Assembly (NCBI RefSeq): GCF_017495225.1
Contig: NZ_JAFEIG010000011.1
Location: forward strand, 1-64,000
Source of the DNA: Daejeonella sp.
GTDB lineage: Bacteria; Bacteroidota; Bacteroidia; Sphingobacteriales; Sphingobacteriaceae
Direction of reading: 5' to 3'
DNA: 64,000 bases
This document shows, in pieces, positions 53,909 through 63,860 of this stretch. Numbering within the stretch: the stretch's first letter is position 1; every line of letters starts with the position of its first letter. A model generated the notes under the pieces. That model did no database searches and had not been told where the DNA came from. It saw nothing but the letters and a program-made list of their open reading frames with translations. The position numbers were made by a program, and so were the translations under genes.

Positions 53909-54493
53909 TTGAAAAAACGTATTGCCATTTTTGCTTCCGGATCAGGGTCGAATGCTCAAAAAATTTTGGAGTTTTTTAAAAAACACCCAGAAGCGGAGGT
54001 CGCCTTAATTCTTAGCAATAATCCTGAGGCTTACGTTTTGCAGAGAGCAGATAATTTTGAAGTCCCATCACATATTTTCGATAAGCAAGAATTTTATAAA
54101 AGCGACGAGATTGTAAGCCTTTTAAAAAATCTACAAATCGACCTGATAGTACTTGCCGGCTTTTTATGGTTAATTCCTGAAAACCTAATTTCCGCATTCC
54201 CGAACCGAATTATCAATATCCACCCTGCCCTACTCCCCAAATATGGCGGTAAAGGCATGTATGGCGATAAAGTCCATAAAGCAGTATTAAATGCCGGCGA
54301 AGAAGAATCTGGAATCACCATCCATTATGTAAATGAACATTTTGATGAGGGAGAAATGATTCATCAATCGCGATTTAAAATCGAAAAAGGAGATGATTTA
54401 GAAATGATCAAATTCAAGGGACAACAATTGGAGCATTTACATTATCCAAAAGTGGTGGAGCAAATCCTGAAAAAGATTAAAAACAAGAATTAA
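53909..54493 (+). CDS. purN: Phosphoribosylglycinamide formyltransferase PurN
   Basis: A 194-aa purine enzyme: IAIFASGSGSNAQKILEFF, NIHPALLPKYGGKGMYG, H/D motif in VHKAVLNAGEEESGITIH and DEGEMIHQ. The start is TTG (53909); no in-frame ATG precedes the GSGSNAQ core. It is followed by purH after 91 bases, with its own promoter box. Confidence 0.9.
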   Translation: MKKRIAIFASGSGSNAQKILEFFKKHPEAEVALILSNNPEAYVLQRADNFEVPSHIFDKQEFYKSDEIVSLLKNLQIDLIVLAGFLWLIPENLISAFPNRIINIHPALLPKYGGKGMYGDKVHKAVLNAGEEESGITIHYVNEHFDEGEMIHQSRFKIEKGDDLEMIKFKGQQLEHLHYPKVVEQILKKIKNKN

Positions 54494-54554
54494 TTTTTTG
54501 AAAAAAGCAGCCCTTTTTTGCTAAATCCTTAACGTCAAATCCATCAAAAAACCT

Positions 54555-54562
54555 TATCTTTG
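54555..54562 (+). promoter_or_regulatory. Putative -7 box of purH
   Basis: TATCTTTG fits TAnnTTTG and lies 23 bases before the purH start. The purH and purN genes thus appear to have separate but similar promoters. Confidence 0.5.
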
Positions 54563-54584
54563 CGGCTTTATAACCTTTATCTAA

Positions 54585-56111
54585 ATGAGTCAGACCGTAA
54601 AGATCAAAAACGCCTTAATTTCAGTTTATTACAAAGATAATCTAGAGCCCTTAATCAAGCAATTGCACCAAGATGGAGTAGTTTTTTATTCTACGGGTGG
54701 GACAGAAAAGTTTATCCGTGATTTAGGAATTGACGTTATTGCCGTTGAAGATTTAACCGGTTATCCATCCATTCTTGGCGGTCGCGTAAAGACCTTACAC
54801 CCTAAAGTATTTGGTGGAATCTTAAACCGCAGAGATCATCAAGAAGATCAGGCTCAAATTGCTCAGTATGAAATTCCGCAAATCGATTTAGTGATTGTTG
54901 ACCTCTACCCTTTCGAAGAAACATTAGCATCGGGAGCAACAGAAGAAGAAATCATTGAAAAAATAGATATTGGTGGTATTTCATTGATTCGTGCCGCTGC
55001 AAAAAACTACAATGATGTGGTAATTATCGCATCGAAAGACGATTATACCACATTAGGCAACATTTTAAGCGAAAACAATGGCTCAACTACATTGAGTCAG
55101 CGTAAATCTTTTGCACGTCAAGCATTTAATGTTTCATCTCATTACGATACCGCAATATTCAATTATTTTAATCAGGAAGATCCAATCAGCGTATTCAAAT
55201 ACAGTGAGCAAAAAGCAATGAGTCTTCGTTATGGAGAAAATCCGCATCAAAAAGGAGTTTTCTATGGCAATTTAGACAATATGTTTGAAAAGCTTAACGG
55301 TAAAGAGCTATCCTACAATAATTTAGTAGATGTGGATGCAGCTGTTGCATTAATTGATGAATTTGAAGACCCTACATTTGCCATTTTAAAACATACCAAT
55401 GCTTGTGGCATCGCATCTTGTGATACCATTTTAGAAGCTTGGAATGCGGCACTAGCATGCGACCCAGTTTCTGCATTTGGTGGTGTATTAATCTGCAACC
55501 GTGAAATAAATGAAGAAACAGCCAAAGAGATAAACAATTTATTCTTTGAGGTTTTAATTGCACCCTCATTTGATGAGCAAGCAAAACAGATATTATGTGG
55601 GAAAAAGAACCGCATCCTATTAAAAAGAAATGAGGTTGAGCTACCTAAAAAACAGTTCAAAACTCTCTTGAATGGCATCATTGAGCAAGATAAGGATCTA
55701 GTGATGGAAAAGCCAGATCAAATGGTGGCAGTTACCGCGCTGAAACCAAATGCGCAACAATTGAAAGATTTAGAATTCGCAAATAAGATTGTTAAACATA
55801 CCAAATCAAATACCATTGTGCTTGCAAAAAATGGATGCTTGATTGCTAGTGGAGTGGGACAAACATCACGTGTTGATGCCTTGCAACAAGCACTAGTAAA
55901 GGCCAAAGCATTTAATTTTAGTGTGGAAGGCAGTGTAATGGCATCCGATGCATTCTTCCCCTTCCCTGATTGCGTGGAAATAGCTGCCGATGCAGGAGTT
56001 GTCATGGTTTTACAACCAGGTGGTTCAATAAAAGATCAAGAATCTATTGATATGGCAAACCAAAAAGGTATTGGCATGGTGACCACAGGAGTTAGACATT
56101 TCAAACATTAA
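54585..56111 (+). CDS. purH: Bifunctional AICAR transformylase/IMP cyclohydrolase PurH
   Basis: A 508-aa enzyme for the last two steps of IMP synthesis. The N-terminal cyclohydrolase has FYSTGGTEKFI, TLHPKVFGGIL and VDLYPFEETL; the transformylase has MSLRYGENPHQKG, ILKHTNACGIA (catalytic Lys-His) and CDPVSAFGGVL. The length is typical. Promoter listed separately. Confidence 0.95.
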   Translation: MSQTVKIKNALISVYYKDNLEPLIKQLHQDGVVFYSTGGTEKFIRDLGIDVIAVEDLTGYPSILGGRVKTLHPKVFGGILNRRDHQEDQAQIAQYEIPQIDLVIVDLYPFEETLASGATEEEIIEKIDIGGISLIRAAAKNYNDVVIIASKDDYTTLGNILSENNGSTTLSQRKSFARQAFNVSSHYDTAIFNYFNQEDPISVFKYSEQKAMSLRYGENPHQKGVFYGNLDNMFEKLNGKELSYNNLVDVDAAVALIDEFEDPTFAILKHTNACGIASCDTILEAWNAALACDPVSAFGGVLICNREINEETAKEINNLFFEVLIAPSFDEQAKQILCGKKNRILLKRNEVELPKKQFKTLLNGIIEQDKDLVMEKPDQMVAVTALKPNAQQLKDLEFANKIVKHTKSNTIVLAKNGCLIASGVGQTSRVDALQQALVKAKAFNFSVEGSVMASDAFFPFPDCVEIAADAGVVMVLQPGGSIKDQESIDMANQKGIGMVTTGVRHFKH

Positions 56112-56208
56112 TAGATTTATCAAAAAAAGAATGATTAACATCTAGATAACAATCATTCATAAAAAGAGTTTATATTAGCATACATTTCAAAATAATAATA
56201 AATACAAA

Positions 56209-57231
56209 ATGGGATTATTTAATTGGTTTACACAAGAAATTGCCATCGACTTAGGCACCGCAAATACGCTTATTATTCATAATGATAAAGTTGTAGTTGA
56301 TGAACCATCAATTGTTGCATTTGACCGTACCACCAACAAGGTTATTGCCATTGGCAAGCAAGCCATGCAAATGGAAGGCAAAACCCATGATAATATACAT
56401 ACAGTTAGACCATTGAAAGATGGTGTAATTGCTGATTTCAATGCTGCTGAATACATGATTCGTGGTATGATAAAAATGATCAATAATGGCAAAGGGTGGT
56501 TTTTCCCTTCTTTACGTATGGTTATTTGTATCCCTTCAGGTATCACAGAAGTTGAGAAAAGAGCTGTGCGCGACTCTGCCGAAATTGCCGGAGCAAAAGA
56601 AGTTTACCTTATTCATGAACCAATGGCCGCTGCAGTAGGTATTGGTATTGACGTGGAAGAACCAATGGGTAATATGATTATCGATATTGGTGGTGGAACA
56701 ACCGAAATTGCCGTTATTGCCCTTTCTGGAATTGTTTGTGATCAATCTATTCGTGTGGCTGGAGATAATTTCGATAGTGATATTGTTCAGTATATTCGTA
56801 GACAACACAATATTATGATTGGCGACCGTACCGCAGAGAAAATCAAAATCGAAGTAGGTGCTGCATTACCTGAGCTTACAGATCCACCTGCTGATTTCGC
56901 CGTTCAAGGTCGTGATTTAATGACTGGTGTTCCTAAGCAAATTACAGTTTCTTATACTGAAATTGCACATTGCCTAGATAAATCCATCTCAAAAATTGAA
57001 GAAGCTATCTTGAAAGCACTAGAGATGACTCCCCCTGAACTTTCAGCTGATATCTACCAAACAGGTATTTACTTAACTGGTGGTGGTGCGTTATTACGCG
57101 GACTAGACAAAAGAATTTCGTCAAAAACTAAGCTTCCTGTTCATGTTGCCGAAGATCCATTGCGCGCAGTTGTACGCGGAACTGGTATCGCATTGAAAAA
57201 TATTGGAAACTTTAAATTCTTAATGCAATAA
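56209..57231 (+). CDS. mreB: Rod-shape actin homologue MreB
   Basis: A 340-aa actin-family ATPase. MGLFNWFTQEIAIDLGTANT supplies the amphipathic membrane-binding start and phosphate-1; IIDIGGGTTEIAVI is phosphate-2 and YLTGGGALLRG the adenosine motif. It directs lateral wall growth. A perfect hairpin follows directly (57239), and mreC starts 112 bases later. Confidence 0.95.
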   Translation: MGLFNWFTQEIAIDLGTANTLIIHNDKVVVDEPSIVAFDRTTNKVIAIGKQAMQMEGKTHDNIHTVRPLKDGVIADFNAAEYMIRGMIKMINNGKGWFFPSLRMVICIPSGITEVEKRAVRDSAEIAGAKEVYLIHEPMAAAVGIGIDVEEPMGNMIIDIGGGTTEIAVIALSGIVCDQSIRVAGDNFDSDIVQYIRRQHNIMIGDRTAEKIKIEVGAALPELTDPPADFAVQGRDLMTGVPKQITVSYTEIAHCLDKSISKIEEAILKALEMTPPELSADIYQTGIYLTGGGALLRGLDKRISSKTKLPVHVAEDPLRAVVRGTGIALKNIGNFKFLMQ

Positions 57232-57238
57232 GAAATTA

Positions 57239-57277
57239 AATATCTTTTGAATTAATTTATTTAATTCAAAAGATATT
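57239..57277 (+). terminator. 17-bp perfect stem between mreB and mreC
   Basis: AATATCTTTTGAATTAA (57239-57255) is the exact reverse complement of 57261-57277 with loop TTTAT. It begins seven bases after the mreB stop. No strong T-tract follows, so it may be a partial terminator or RNA-stabilising stem that sets MreB in excess over MreC/D. Confidence 0.65.
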
Positions 57278-57343
57278 ATTTAAAGCTATGAACGTTATAT
57301 GTCACTTTTTACAGGATTCAAGCCCATATTTGTAGGATAACAC

Positions 57344-58171
57344 ATGCGTAACATTTGGCTATTTTTTCTTAAGCACAATGCATTTTTTCTGCTGGTTTTT
57401 TATTTTTTAATATCGCTATCCCTGCTTATTAAAAACAATTCTTTTCAGCGAGCTAGTGTATGGAATTCTTCCAACAAAATGGTGGGCTCTGCTTATGAGC
57501 AAGTGAATGAAGTAAAAGGTTATCTCTCACTTAGAAGCATCAATGATAGTCTGGCAGCAGAAAATGCGCTCTTGAGAAATCAATTAGCCTCTTCATTCAA
57601 AAGCGATAGCTTAAAACAGGTAACGGTCCGTGATAGCACCCTAAAACAGCAATACACCTATACCCTAGCCAAGGTTATCAATAACTCCATTCATCAAAAG
57701 AATAATTATTTGACTATAGATCGCGGGACTAAACACGGCATTGCAAAGGGCATGGGTGTTACATCTGCTAAAGGTATTGTAGGAATTGTCTTAAATGTGA
57801 GTCCAGATTTCGCTACCATACGTTCCATTCTACATAGCGAAACTAAAGTGAGCGCACAAGTTAATGGAAACATAGGTTCTTTAGTCTGGGGGGAAGGTAA
57901 TAACGACTCCCGATATGTTTATTTGAAAGATATTCAGAGTCATTTGATTATAAAGAAGGGAGATAGAGTAGTTACATCCGAATTTTCATTATTCCCTGAA
58001 GGAACCAATATCGGTTATGTGGTTGAAAACAGAAAAAAAGGTGGTGATGGCGAAATGGACATCAAAGTAAAGCTAGATACAGATTTTTCGACTTTACAAT
58101 ATGTTTATGTGATAAATAATCTGCTATCTGCTCAACAAATTGCTTTAGAATCTCAAAATAAAATTGAATAA
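57344..58171 (+). CDS. mreC: Rod-shape protein MreC
   Basis: A 275-aa bitopic protein: one N-terminal span (about 8-28), a coiled coil (about 65-90) and a periplasmic beta domain with NNYLTIDRGTKHGIAKGMGV and VVTSEFSLFPEGTNIGYV. It scaffolds the elongasome by linking MreB to PBP2 and RodA. Its stop overlaps the mreD start by one base (TAATG). Confidence 0.9.
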   Translation: MRNIWLFFLKHNAFFLLVFYFLISLSLLIKNNSFQRASVWNSSNKMVGSAYEQVNEVKGYLSLRSINDSLAAENALLRNQLASSFKSDSLKQVTVRDSTLKQQYTYTLAKVINNSIHQKNNYLTIDRGTKHGIAKGMGVTSAKGIVGIVLNVSPDFATIRSILHSETKVSAQVNGNIGSLVWGEGNNDSRYVYLKDIQSHLIIKKGDRVVTSEFSLFPEGTNIGYVVENRKKGGDGEMDIKVKLDTDFSTLQYVYVINNLLSAQQIALESQNKIE

Positions 58172-58686
58172 TGGGACGAGTAGTAATCATTAACTTCATT
58201 CGCTTTTTTCTACTAATTGCCACTCAGGTATTTTTGTTGAAAAACATTGGCTATTACAACCTCAGCATCCCCTATTTATACATCCTTTTTATACTTCTAC
58301 TTCCCTTTGGAATTCCGAATTGGCTTTTATTTTTCTTGGCATTTTCTACAGGAATAACAATTGATGTATTTTATGATACTTTGGGATTAAATGCTGCTGC
58401 ATGCACGGTTATGGCCTTTATCAGAATCATTTATATCAGCATAACGGTACAGCGCGATGGATTTGACAATGAACCAGAACCAAGCTTGGGCGCTATGGGA
58501 TTTAGATGGTTTATTTTCTACTCCACTATACTCACTATTTCTCATCATTTTATCCTTTTCACATTCGAAAATTTTAAGTTTGGTGAATTAGGATATACCC
58601 TCATTAGAGTATTATTAAGCTCTATTTTTACAGTTACACTCATTTTAATTAGCGAATTTGCATTCTTTAGCAAAAAAACACGTTAA
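58171..58686 (+). CDS. mreD: Rod-shape protein MreD
   Basis: A 171-aa polytopic membrane protein with about five spans. Identification rests on position after mreC and on length and hydropathy; MreD is weakly conserved. A DVFYDTLGLNAAACTVMAFIR segment matches the family core. Confidence 0.85.
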   Translation: MGRVVIINFIRFFLLIATQVFLLKNIGYYNLSIPYLYILFILLLPFGIPNWLLFFLAFSTGITIDVFYDTLGLNAAACTVMAFIRIIYISITVQRDGFDNEPEPSLGAMGFRWFIFYSTILTISHHFILFTFENFKFGELGYTLIRVLLSSIFTVTLILISEFAFFSKKTR

Positions 58687-58830
58687 TCTATTTTGTCTTA
58701 GCAATATTCGCATACAATTTCTTTTGTACTTTTGTAAAAGAATTATACAATTTTCTTAAAAGATTGAAATTGTATGAGAATATTTAAATCTAAAATTAGA
58801 GAAACACAACATATAATTTCCTAAAGGTTA

Positions 58831-60750
58831 ATGAATAGTTTTTTTGCCCGAAAGTATGTAGTCCAAGGAATATTCATTGTAATCATCCTTATTTTACTTA
58901 GCCGACTGTTTTACATTCAGGTAATAAGCGACGAATATTTTCTTTCGGCAGAAAACAATGTCATCCGAAGATTACCCATCTATCCTGCTCGAGGAGTAAT
59001 TTTAGATCGTAATAACAAAATCCTTACTCAGAACGAACCTGTTTACGATCTGATGCTTATCCCCCGCGAGGTAAAAGCTTTTGACACTTTAAAATTTTGC
59101 GAATTAATAGGAATCGACAAAAAGGGATTTGATAAACGCTTCAAAAAGGCAAAGAATTATTCTCCTTATAAAGCCTCCATTTTCGAGAAGCAATTATCGG
59201 TACAAACTTATGCCTCATTTCAGGAGAAGCTTAGTGAATTTCCAGGCTTTTATGTCCAAAAAAGAACGGTAAGAAGGTATCCCGATAGTATTGCGGCGCA
59301 TTTTCTTGGTTATATTGGCGAGGTAAATCAAAAAGTAATCGAAAAATCTAAAGGCTTTTATAGTCAGTCGGATTATCATGGCATTACAGGCATTGAACGC
59401 TCTTATGAAGAATTATTGAGAGGCCAACGAGGTGTATCAAACTTCATGGTGGATGCTTTAAACAGACCTCAAGGAAAATATGCAGAGGGCAAATATGATA
59501 CTGTGGCCGTTTCAGGAGATAATTTAATATCCTCATTAGACAAAGACCTTCAAAAGTTTGGTGAGCAATTGATGCAAAATAAAATCGGTAGCGTTGTTGC
59601 CATCGAACCCGCTACAGGCGAAATTTTATCCTTTGTTAGCAGTCCCGGTTACGACCCCAATTTAATGGTTGGCCGTCAGAGAGGCAATAATTATATGGAG
59701 CTGCTTAATGACCCATACAAGCCCATGTTTGTTAGGCCCATACAAGCAGAATATCCACCAGGATCAATTTTTAAGCTTGTAAATGCGCTAATTGCTCAGC
59801 AATACGGATTGATTAATGAAAATACGGTCTTTTCCTGCCCTGGAGGCTATCGATATGGCCGTAAGGGATTTATGGGCTGCACACACGTTCATGGTGCTGT
59901 AGACCTTAGAAAGTCTATCTCTGAGTCTTGTAATACTTATTATGGCTATGCCTACAGTCGTATGATTGATTTTGCCGGCATGCGCCCTGTAAATGCCTTT
60001 AAAAGATGGCGGAATTCTGTTTCGGCCTTTGGAGTTGGTTCTAAACTTGGAATTGACTTGCCAGGAGAACGCGATGGACTTTTACCAAGTGATGAACTTT
60101 ATACTAAGCGATTTAAAAGTGATCGCTGGGGATCAGCCTTTACCATTTCGCTTTCCATTGGTCAGGGGGAGCTCGGAATTACACCGCTACAGATGGCGAA
60201 TATTGCAGCTATTGTGGCTAATCGAGGTTTTTTCTATAAACCACATCTTATAAAAGCTATTGGAGAAAAGAAAATCATCAAAGAAGAGTTTGTTAAGAAA
60301 AACGATGCAGGAATCAAGCCTCAGTATTTTAAAACTGTAATTGATGGCATGAGCGATGTGGTAAACCAGCCCAATGGTACAGCATGGTATTCAAAAATTG
60401 TGGATATTGAGATGTGTGGTAAAACAGGTACCGTTCAAAATCCTCATGGTAAAGATCACTCGGTATTTATAGCCTTTGCTCCGCGCGATAATCCTAAAAT
60501 AGCTATCGCCGTAGTAGTAGAAAATGCAGGATACGGTGCTACATGGTCGGCACCAATTGCCAGCCTCATGGTAGAAAAATATATTAAAAAGAGCATTAGC
60601 AGGCCCCAAATTTATGTAGATCGTATTCTTGAAGCAAACTTATTACCTGGCGCAGCGGTTAAAAGCAAGCCTAAGACTAAAATAGCAAGCGATAGCATTG
60701 CCGCTAAACAAACAAATACGCCCAAAAACGATAATGTAAAAAATGAATAA
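58831..60750 (+). CDS. mrdA: Penicillin-binding protein 2 (MrdA), transpeptidase
   Basis: A 639-aa class B PBP: N-terminal span (about 10-28), dimerisation domain, then transpeptidase domain with the active Ser312 in PPGSIFKL (SxxK), SESCN (SxN) and K531 in CGKTGTVQN. It crosslinks lateral-wall peptidoglycan together with RodA. A Lys/Asn-rich tail (about 610-639) is unusual but common in Bacteroidota. The stop overlaps rodA by eight bases. Confidence 0.95.
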   Translation: MNSFFARKYVVQGIFIVIILILLSRLFYIQVISDEYFLSAENNVIRRLPIYPARGVILDRNNKILTQNEPVYDLMLIPREVKAFDTLKFCELIGIDKKGFDKRFKKAKNYSPYKASIFEKQLSVQTYASFQEKLSEFPGFYVQKRTVRRYPDSIAAHFLGYIGEVNQKVIEKSKGFYSQSDYHGITGIERSYEELLRGQRGVSNFMVDALNRPQGKYAEGKYDTVAVSGDNLISSLDKDLQKFGEQLMQNKIGSVVAIEPATGEILSFVSSPGYDPNLMVGRQRGNNYMELLNDPYKPMFVRPIQAEYPPGSIFKLVNALIAQQYGLINENTVFSCPGGYRYGRKGFMGCTHVHGAVDLRKSISESCNTYYGYAYSRMIDFAGMRPVNAFKRWRNSVSAFGVGSKLGIDLPGERDGLLPSDELYTKRFKSDRWGSAFTISLSIGQGELGITPLQMANIAAIVANRGFFYKPHLIKAIGEKKIIKEEFVKKNDAGIKPQYFKTVIDGMSDVVNQPNGTAWYSKIVDIEMCGKTGTVQNPHGKDHSVFIAFAPRDNPKIAIAVVVENAGYGATWSAPIASLMVEKYIKKSISRPQIYVDRILEANLLPGAAVKSKPKTKIASDSIAAKQTNTPKNDNVKNE

Positions 60751-62002
60751 TCAAAGAAGCCTATTTTTCAATGTCGATTGGCCCATTATCTTGACTTATA
60801 TCACGCTATGCATTATTGGCTGGTTCAATATTCATGCTGCAGTTTATGATCCCTCGAATCCCAGCATCATTGATCTAGACACCAATTATGGTAAGCAGTT
60901 CTTTTTCATTATTTCGGCTTTCATAATCGGATTGGCTATTTTACTGCTCGATAGCCGATTTTTTAATACATTTTCACCAATTTTTTATGGGATAACCATC
61001 CTGCTACTGATTTTAGTGCTCATAATCGGCCGGAATGTGGGTGGTAACCAAGCATGGATTCCTATTGGTAGTTTCCGACTTCAACCCTCCGAATTTGCGA
61101 AATTTGCAACCTGCCTAATGTTGGCTAGATACTTAAGCTCTGGAACCATAAAAATTCAGGATATTAAAACACAGCTTTTTGCTGCTTTCATCATTCTTAT
61201 TCCTACAGCGCTCATACTCCTACAACCCGATGCTGGTTCTGCACTAACATTCAGCTCTTTGATATTGGTTTTATATCGTGAGGGGCTTTCGGGTTATTTC
61301 TTGCTTATTGAAGGATTAGCCATCATTCTTTTCGTTTTGACAGTACTTTACAATAAATATTTAGTCCTTGCAGGTGTTTTAGTAGCGGCAGGAACTTGGG
61401 TCTATTTCAACCGAAAAAGCCAAAATATGATTAAAGTGACAGGCTGGGGCGTACTTTTTTCGGTACTTTTTATCTTTTCGGTAGATTTTGCCTACAATAA
61501 AATACTAAAACCGCATCAAAGAAATAGAATTGACCTGATTCTAGGGAAAGTTGATGATCCACGCGGAATTGGCTATAACCTCAATCAATCAAAAATTGCA
61601 ATTGGCTCTGGCGGACTATGGGGCAAAGGTTATCTTCAAGGAACACAAACAAAATACGATTTTGTGCCTGAGCAGAGTACCGATTTCATTTTTTGTACTG
61701 TAGGTGAAGAATGGGGATTTGCAGGAAGCTTTATGGTGGTGATTCTCTACCTCTTCCTCCTCATGAGAATTGTTAATATCGCAGAGCGACAAAGATCATC
61801 CATGTCGCGCATTTATGGCTATGGAGTGGCATCCATCCTATTTTTCCATATTTTCATAAATATTGGAATGACCATCGGATTAATCCCAGTAATTGGAATA
61901 CCACTGCCATTTTTAAGCTATGGAGGTTCTTCGCTATGGAGTTTTACGATTTTATTATTTATTCTACTCAAATTCGACTCTAATCGAATGGGAATTAATT
62001 AG
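60743..62002 (+). CDS. rodA: RodA SEDS-family glycosyltransferase
   Basis: A 419-aa polytopic membrane protein polymerising glycan strands. Motifs: GGNQAWIPIGSFRLQPSEF, RGIGYNLNQSKIAIGSGGLWG and FVPEQSTDFIFCTVGEEWGF, with GIPLPFLSYGGSS. It overlaps mrdA at its start, so the two are translated in concert. Its 3' end overlaps the convergent gene by eight bases. Confidence 0.95.
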   Translation: MNNQRSLFFNVDWPIILTYITLCIIGWFNIHAAVYDPSNPSIIDLDTNYGKQFFFIISAFIIGLAILLLDSRFFNTFSPIFYGITILLLILVLIIGRNVGGNQAWIPIGSFRLQPSEFAKFATCLMLARYLSSGTIKIQDIKTQLFAAFIILIPTALILLQPDAGSALTFSSLILVLYREGLSGYFLLIEGLAIILFVLTVLYNKYLVLAGVLVAAGTWVYFNRKSQNMIKVTGWGVLFSVLFIFSVDFAYNKILKPHQRNRIDLILGKVDDPRGIGYNLNQSKIAIGSGGLWGKGYLQGTQTKYDFVPEQSTDFIFCTVGEEWGFAGSFMVVILYLFLLMRIVNIAERQRSSMSRIYGYGVASILFFHIFINIGMTIGLIPVIGIPLPFLSYGGSSLWSFTILLFILLKFDSNRMGIN

Positions 62003-62930
62003 AAAATCGGCGATTTAAAATTTCGTAGAATTTATCAGCAACATCCTGCTTTTCAGCCCAATTATTCTTAATAGCATAATTTTGCTTCAAGAAATTATCG
62101 GCAGCATCAAAGTTATCAAAACGATTGATAAGCTCTATCGCTTCGCTATAAGCTAAACTATAACCGTTAAAAAGATCACGCACAAATTGAAGTTTATCAT
62201 TTAAGCTGATTAAACTCTTTAAATCTTTTACTTGCCTTTGGTTAAACTGCCCTGAGACAGTATTTTGAGAGGTTTGAGCAGAAAGCATCTCATTTAAAGT
62301 AAGTGATGGAGCCTCTTGTTCGGTCGCCTTAACTGGAGACTCATTTTCAATAGGCTTGACCTCCTCTTTTGGCTTTTCAATTTGTGAAACAATCGGCTTG
62401 AAAGAAACTTCAGGTATAAACTCTTCCTCAGGAATGGTTTTCAATCTTGTTTTCTCATCAATCACCCGCATCTCTTCTTCGGTTAAAGGTCGGTCAAAAA
62501 GCTCCTCTGCCGACTTATCCTCAAATTCAAACGTTTCGATCAGGTCATCCTGAATTTCTAATTTCCATTCAGGAATTTTAATCTCTATTTTTCCCTCTTC
62601 AAAAGCCTCAATTTCCTGAGCTTCAATCGTAAAATTGTGCACCACAGGCATTTGCTCTTCTTCTGGCTCTGGCTCAGGAACAATAGGTTTTGAAATAACA
62701 GGTTCTGAAACTATAGGTTTTGAAACTATAGGCGCTGAAACCTGTGTAGATTCAGCATTTAGCTTCAAAAGAATTGAAATATGATCGGAAAGAAAATCAG
62801 CATTTGCAGCAAAAAGTTCAAGCTCCAAATCATTTAAATGATCTGCATTTTTGGAAAGGTATTCAAATTGTTCGTTGAGCTCAGAAATAATACCAGCAAC
62901 TCTATTAAAAATCTCTCTCTTATTCATCAT
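61995..62930 (-). CDS. Conserved hypothetical acidic protein convergent with rodA
   Basis: A 311-aa cytoplasmic protein: an N-terminal helical region (about 1-65), a Pro/Glu/Val-rich low-complexity linker with repeated SxPIVSKP units (about 68-98), acidic middle (about 100-215) and a C-terminal helical domain (about 230-308; NDKLQFVRDLFNGYSLAYSE, then FDAADNFLKQNYA). Similar proteins sit here in related genomes as I recall, function undefined. The stop codons of this gene and rodA overlap by eight bases on opposite strands. Confidence 0.65.
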   Translation of the reverse strand: MMNKREIFNRVAGIISELNEQFEYLSKNADHLNDLELELFAANADFLSDHISILLKLNAESTQVSAPIVSKPIVSEPVISKPIVPEPEPEEEQMPVVHNFTIEAQEIEAFEEGKIEIKIPEWKLEIQDDLIETFEFEDKSAEELFDRPLTEEEMRVIDEKTRLKTIPEEEFIPEVSFKPIVSQIEKPKEEVKPIENESPVKATEQEAPSLTLNEMLSAQTSQNTVSGQFNQRQVKDLKSLISLNDKLQFVRDLFNGYSLAYSEAIELINRFDNFDAADNFLKQNYAIKNNWAEKQDVADKFYEILNRRFSN

Positions 62931-63101
62931 TATTACAACATGTTTTTGGGTCTCAAAAATGCCTCCAATGGGCTTTGGGTTAAATAGATTGGTTCAAATA
63001 TAAGCACATTTATCCTAAATAGGTATTAATATTAAAAGCGCTTAGTCCTCAATCTGCAAGAAATTTCGGATATTAGCGCAAAGAAAAACAGGGAAAATAG
63101 C

Positions 63102-63680
63102 ATGTTATTTAGTGAGCAAAATTTTAAACGTAGAAATGAACTTGGTGGAAGCATTGAAGTAATTTGTGGATCTATGTTTTCCGGAAAAACGGAAGAACTA
63201 ATCCGAAGACTTCGTCGCGCACAAATTGCCAAGTTGAACGTTGAAATTTTTAAACCTAAAACAGACACCCGCTACGATGAAAACTCAGTCGTTTCGCACG
63301 ACCAAAACTCTATTCACTCCACCCCCGTTGAAAATGCCGCATCCATACTTCTATTAGGCGCAAATACAGAAGTTGTAGGAATCGACGAAGCCCAGTTTTT
63401 TGACGACGAACTGCCCGATGTATGCAATAAACTGGCAAACCGTGGCATTCGTGTGATAATTGCCGGATTGGATATGGATTATCTTGGAAATCCTTTCGGT
63501 CCGATGCCTGCCCTCATGTCGATTGCCGAAATAGTAACAAAAGTACATGCAGTTTGTTTGCAATGTGGCGGACCAGCAACTTATTCGTTCCGGACTTCCA
63601 GCAGTGAGGCGAAAATACTTCTTGGTGAAAAAGAAAGCTATGAACCGCGTTGTAGGACATGCTATAATAGCGTAGGCTAG
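63102..63680 (+). CDS. tdk: Thymidine kinase
   Basis: A 192-aa type II thymidine kinase. P-loop [26 protein letters not shown] with the catalytic Glu, and a zinc site from CLQCGG and CRTC. It salvages thymidine to dTMP. Start ATG; upstream 171-base gap to the convergent-side gene with nothing recognised. Confidence 0.95.
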   Translation: MLFSEQNFKRRNELGGSIEVICGSMFSGKTEELIRRLRRAQIAKLNVEIFKPKTDTRYDENSVVSHDQNSIHSTPVENAASILLLGANTEVVGIDEAQFFDDELPDVCNKLANRGIRVIIAGLDMDYLGNPFGPMPALMSIAEIVTKVHAVCLQCGGPATYSFRTSSSEAKILLGEKESYEPRCRTCYNSVG

Positions 63681-63860
63681 AATTATCTCACAAACCCATC
63701 TTTTCAAATTTCTTGCGCTATTCTTTTCAATGAAATTAATTTCATTACTGAAAACTTAGGGATCCAAATATTACGTATATCAAAATAAAATTTCTTGTTT
63801 TAAATTATTACAAGCTATTGTTACCTTATTTTATATTTGATAAATCTTGACTCCACAATA

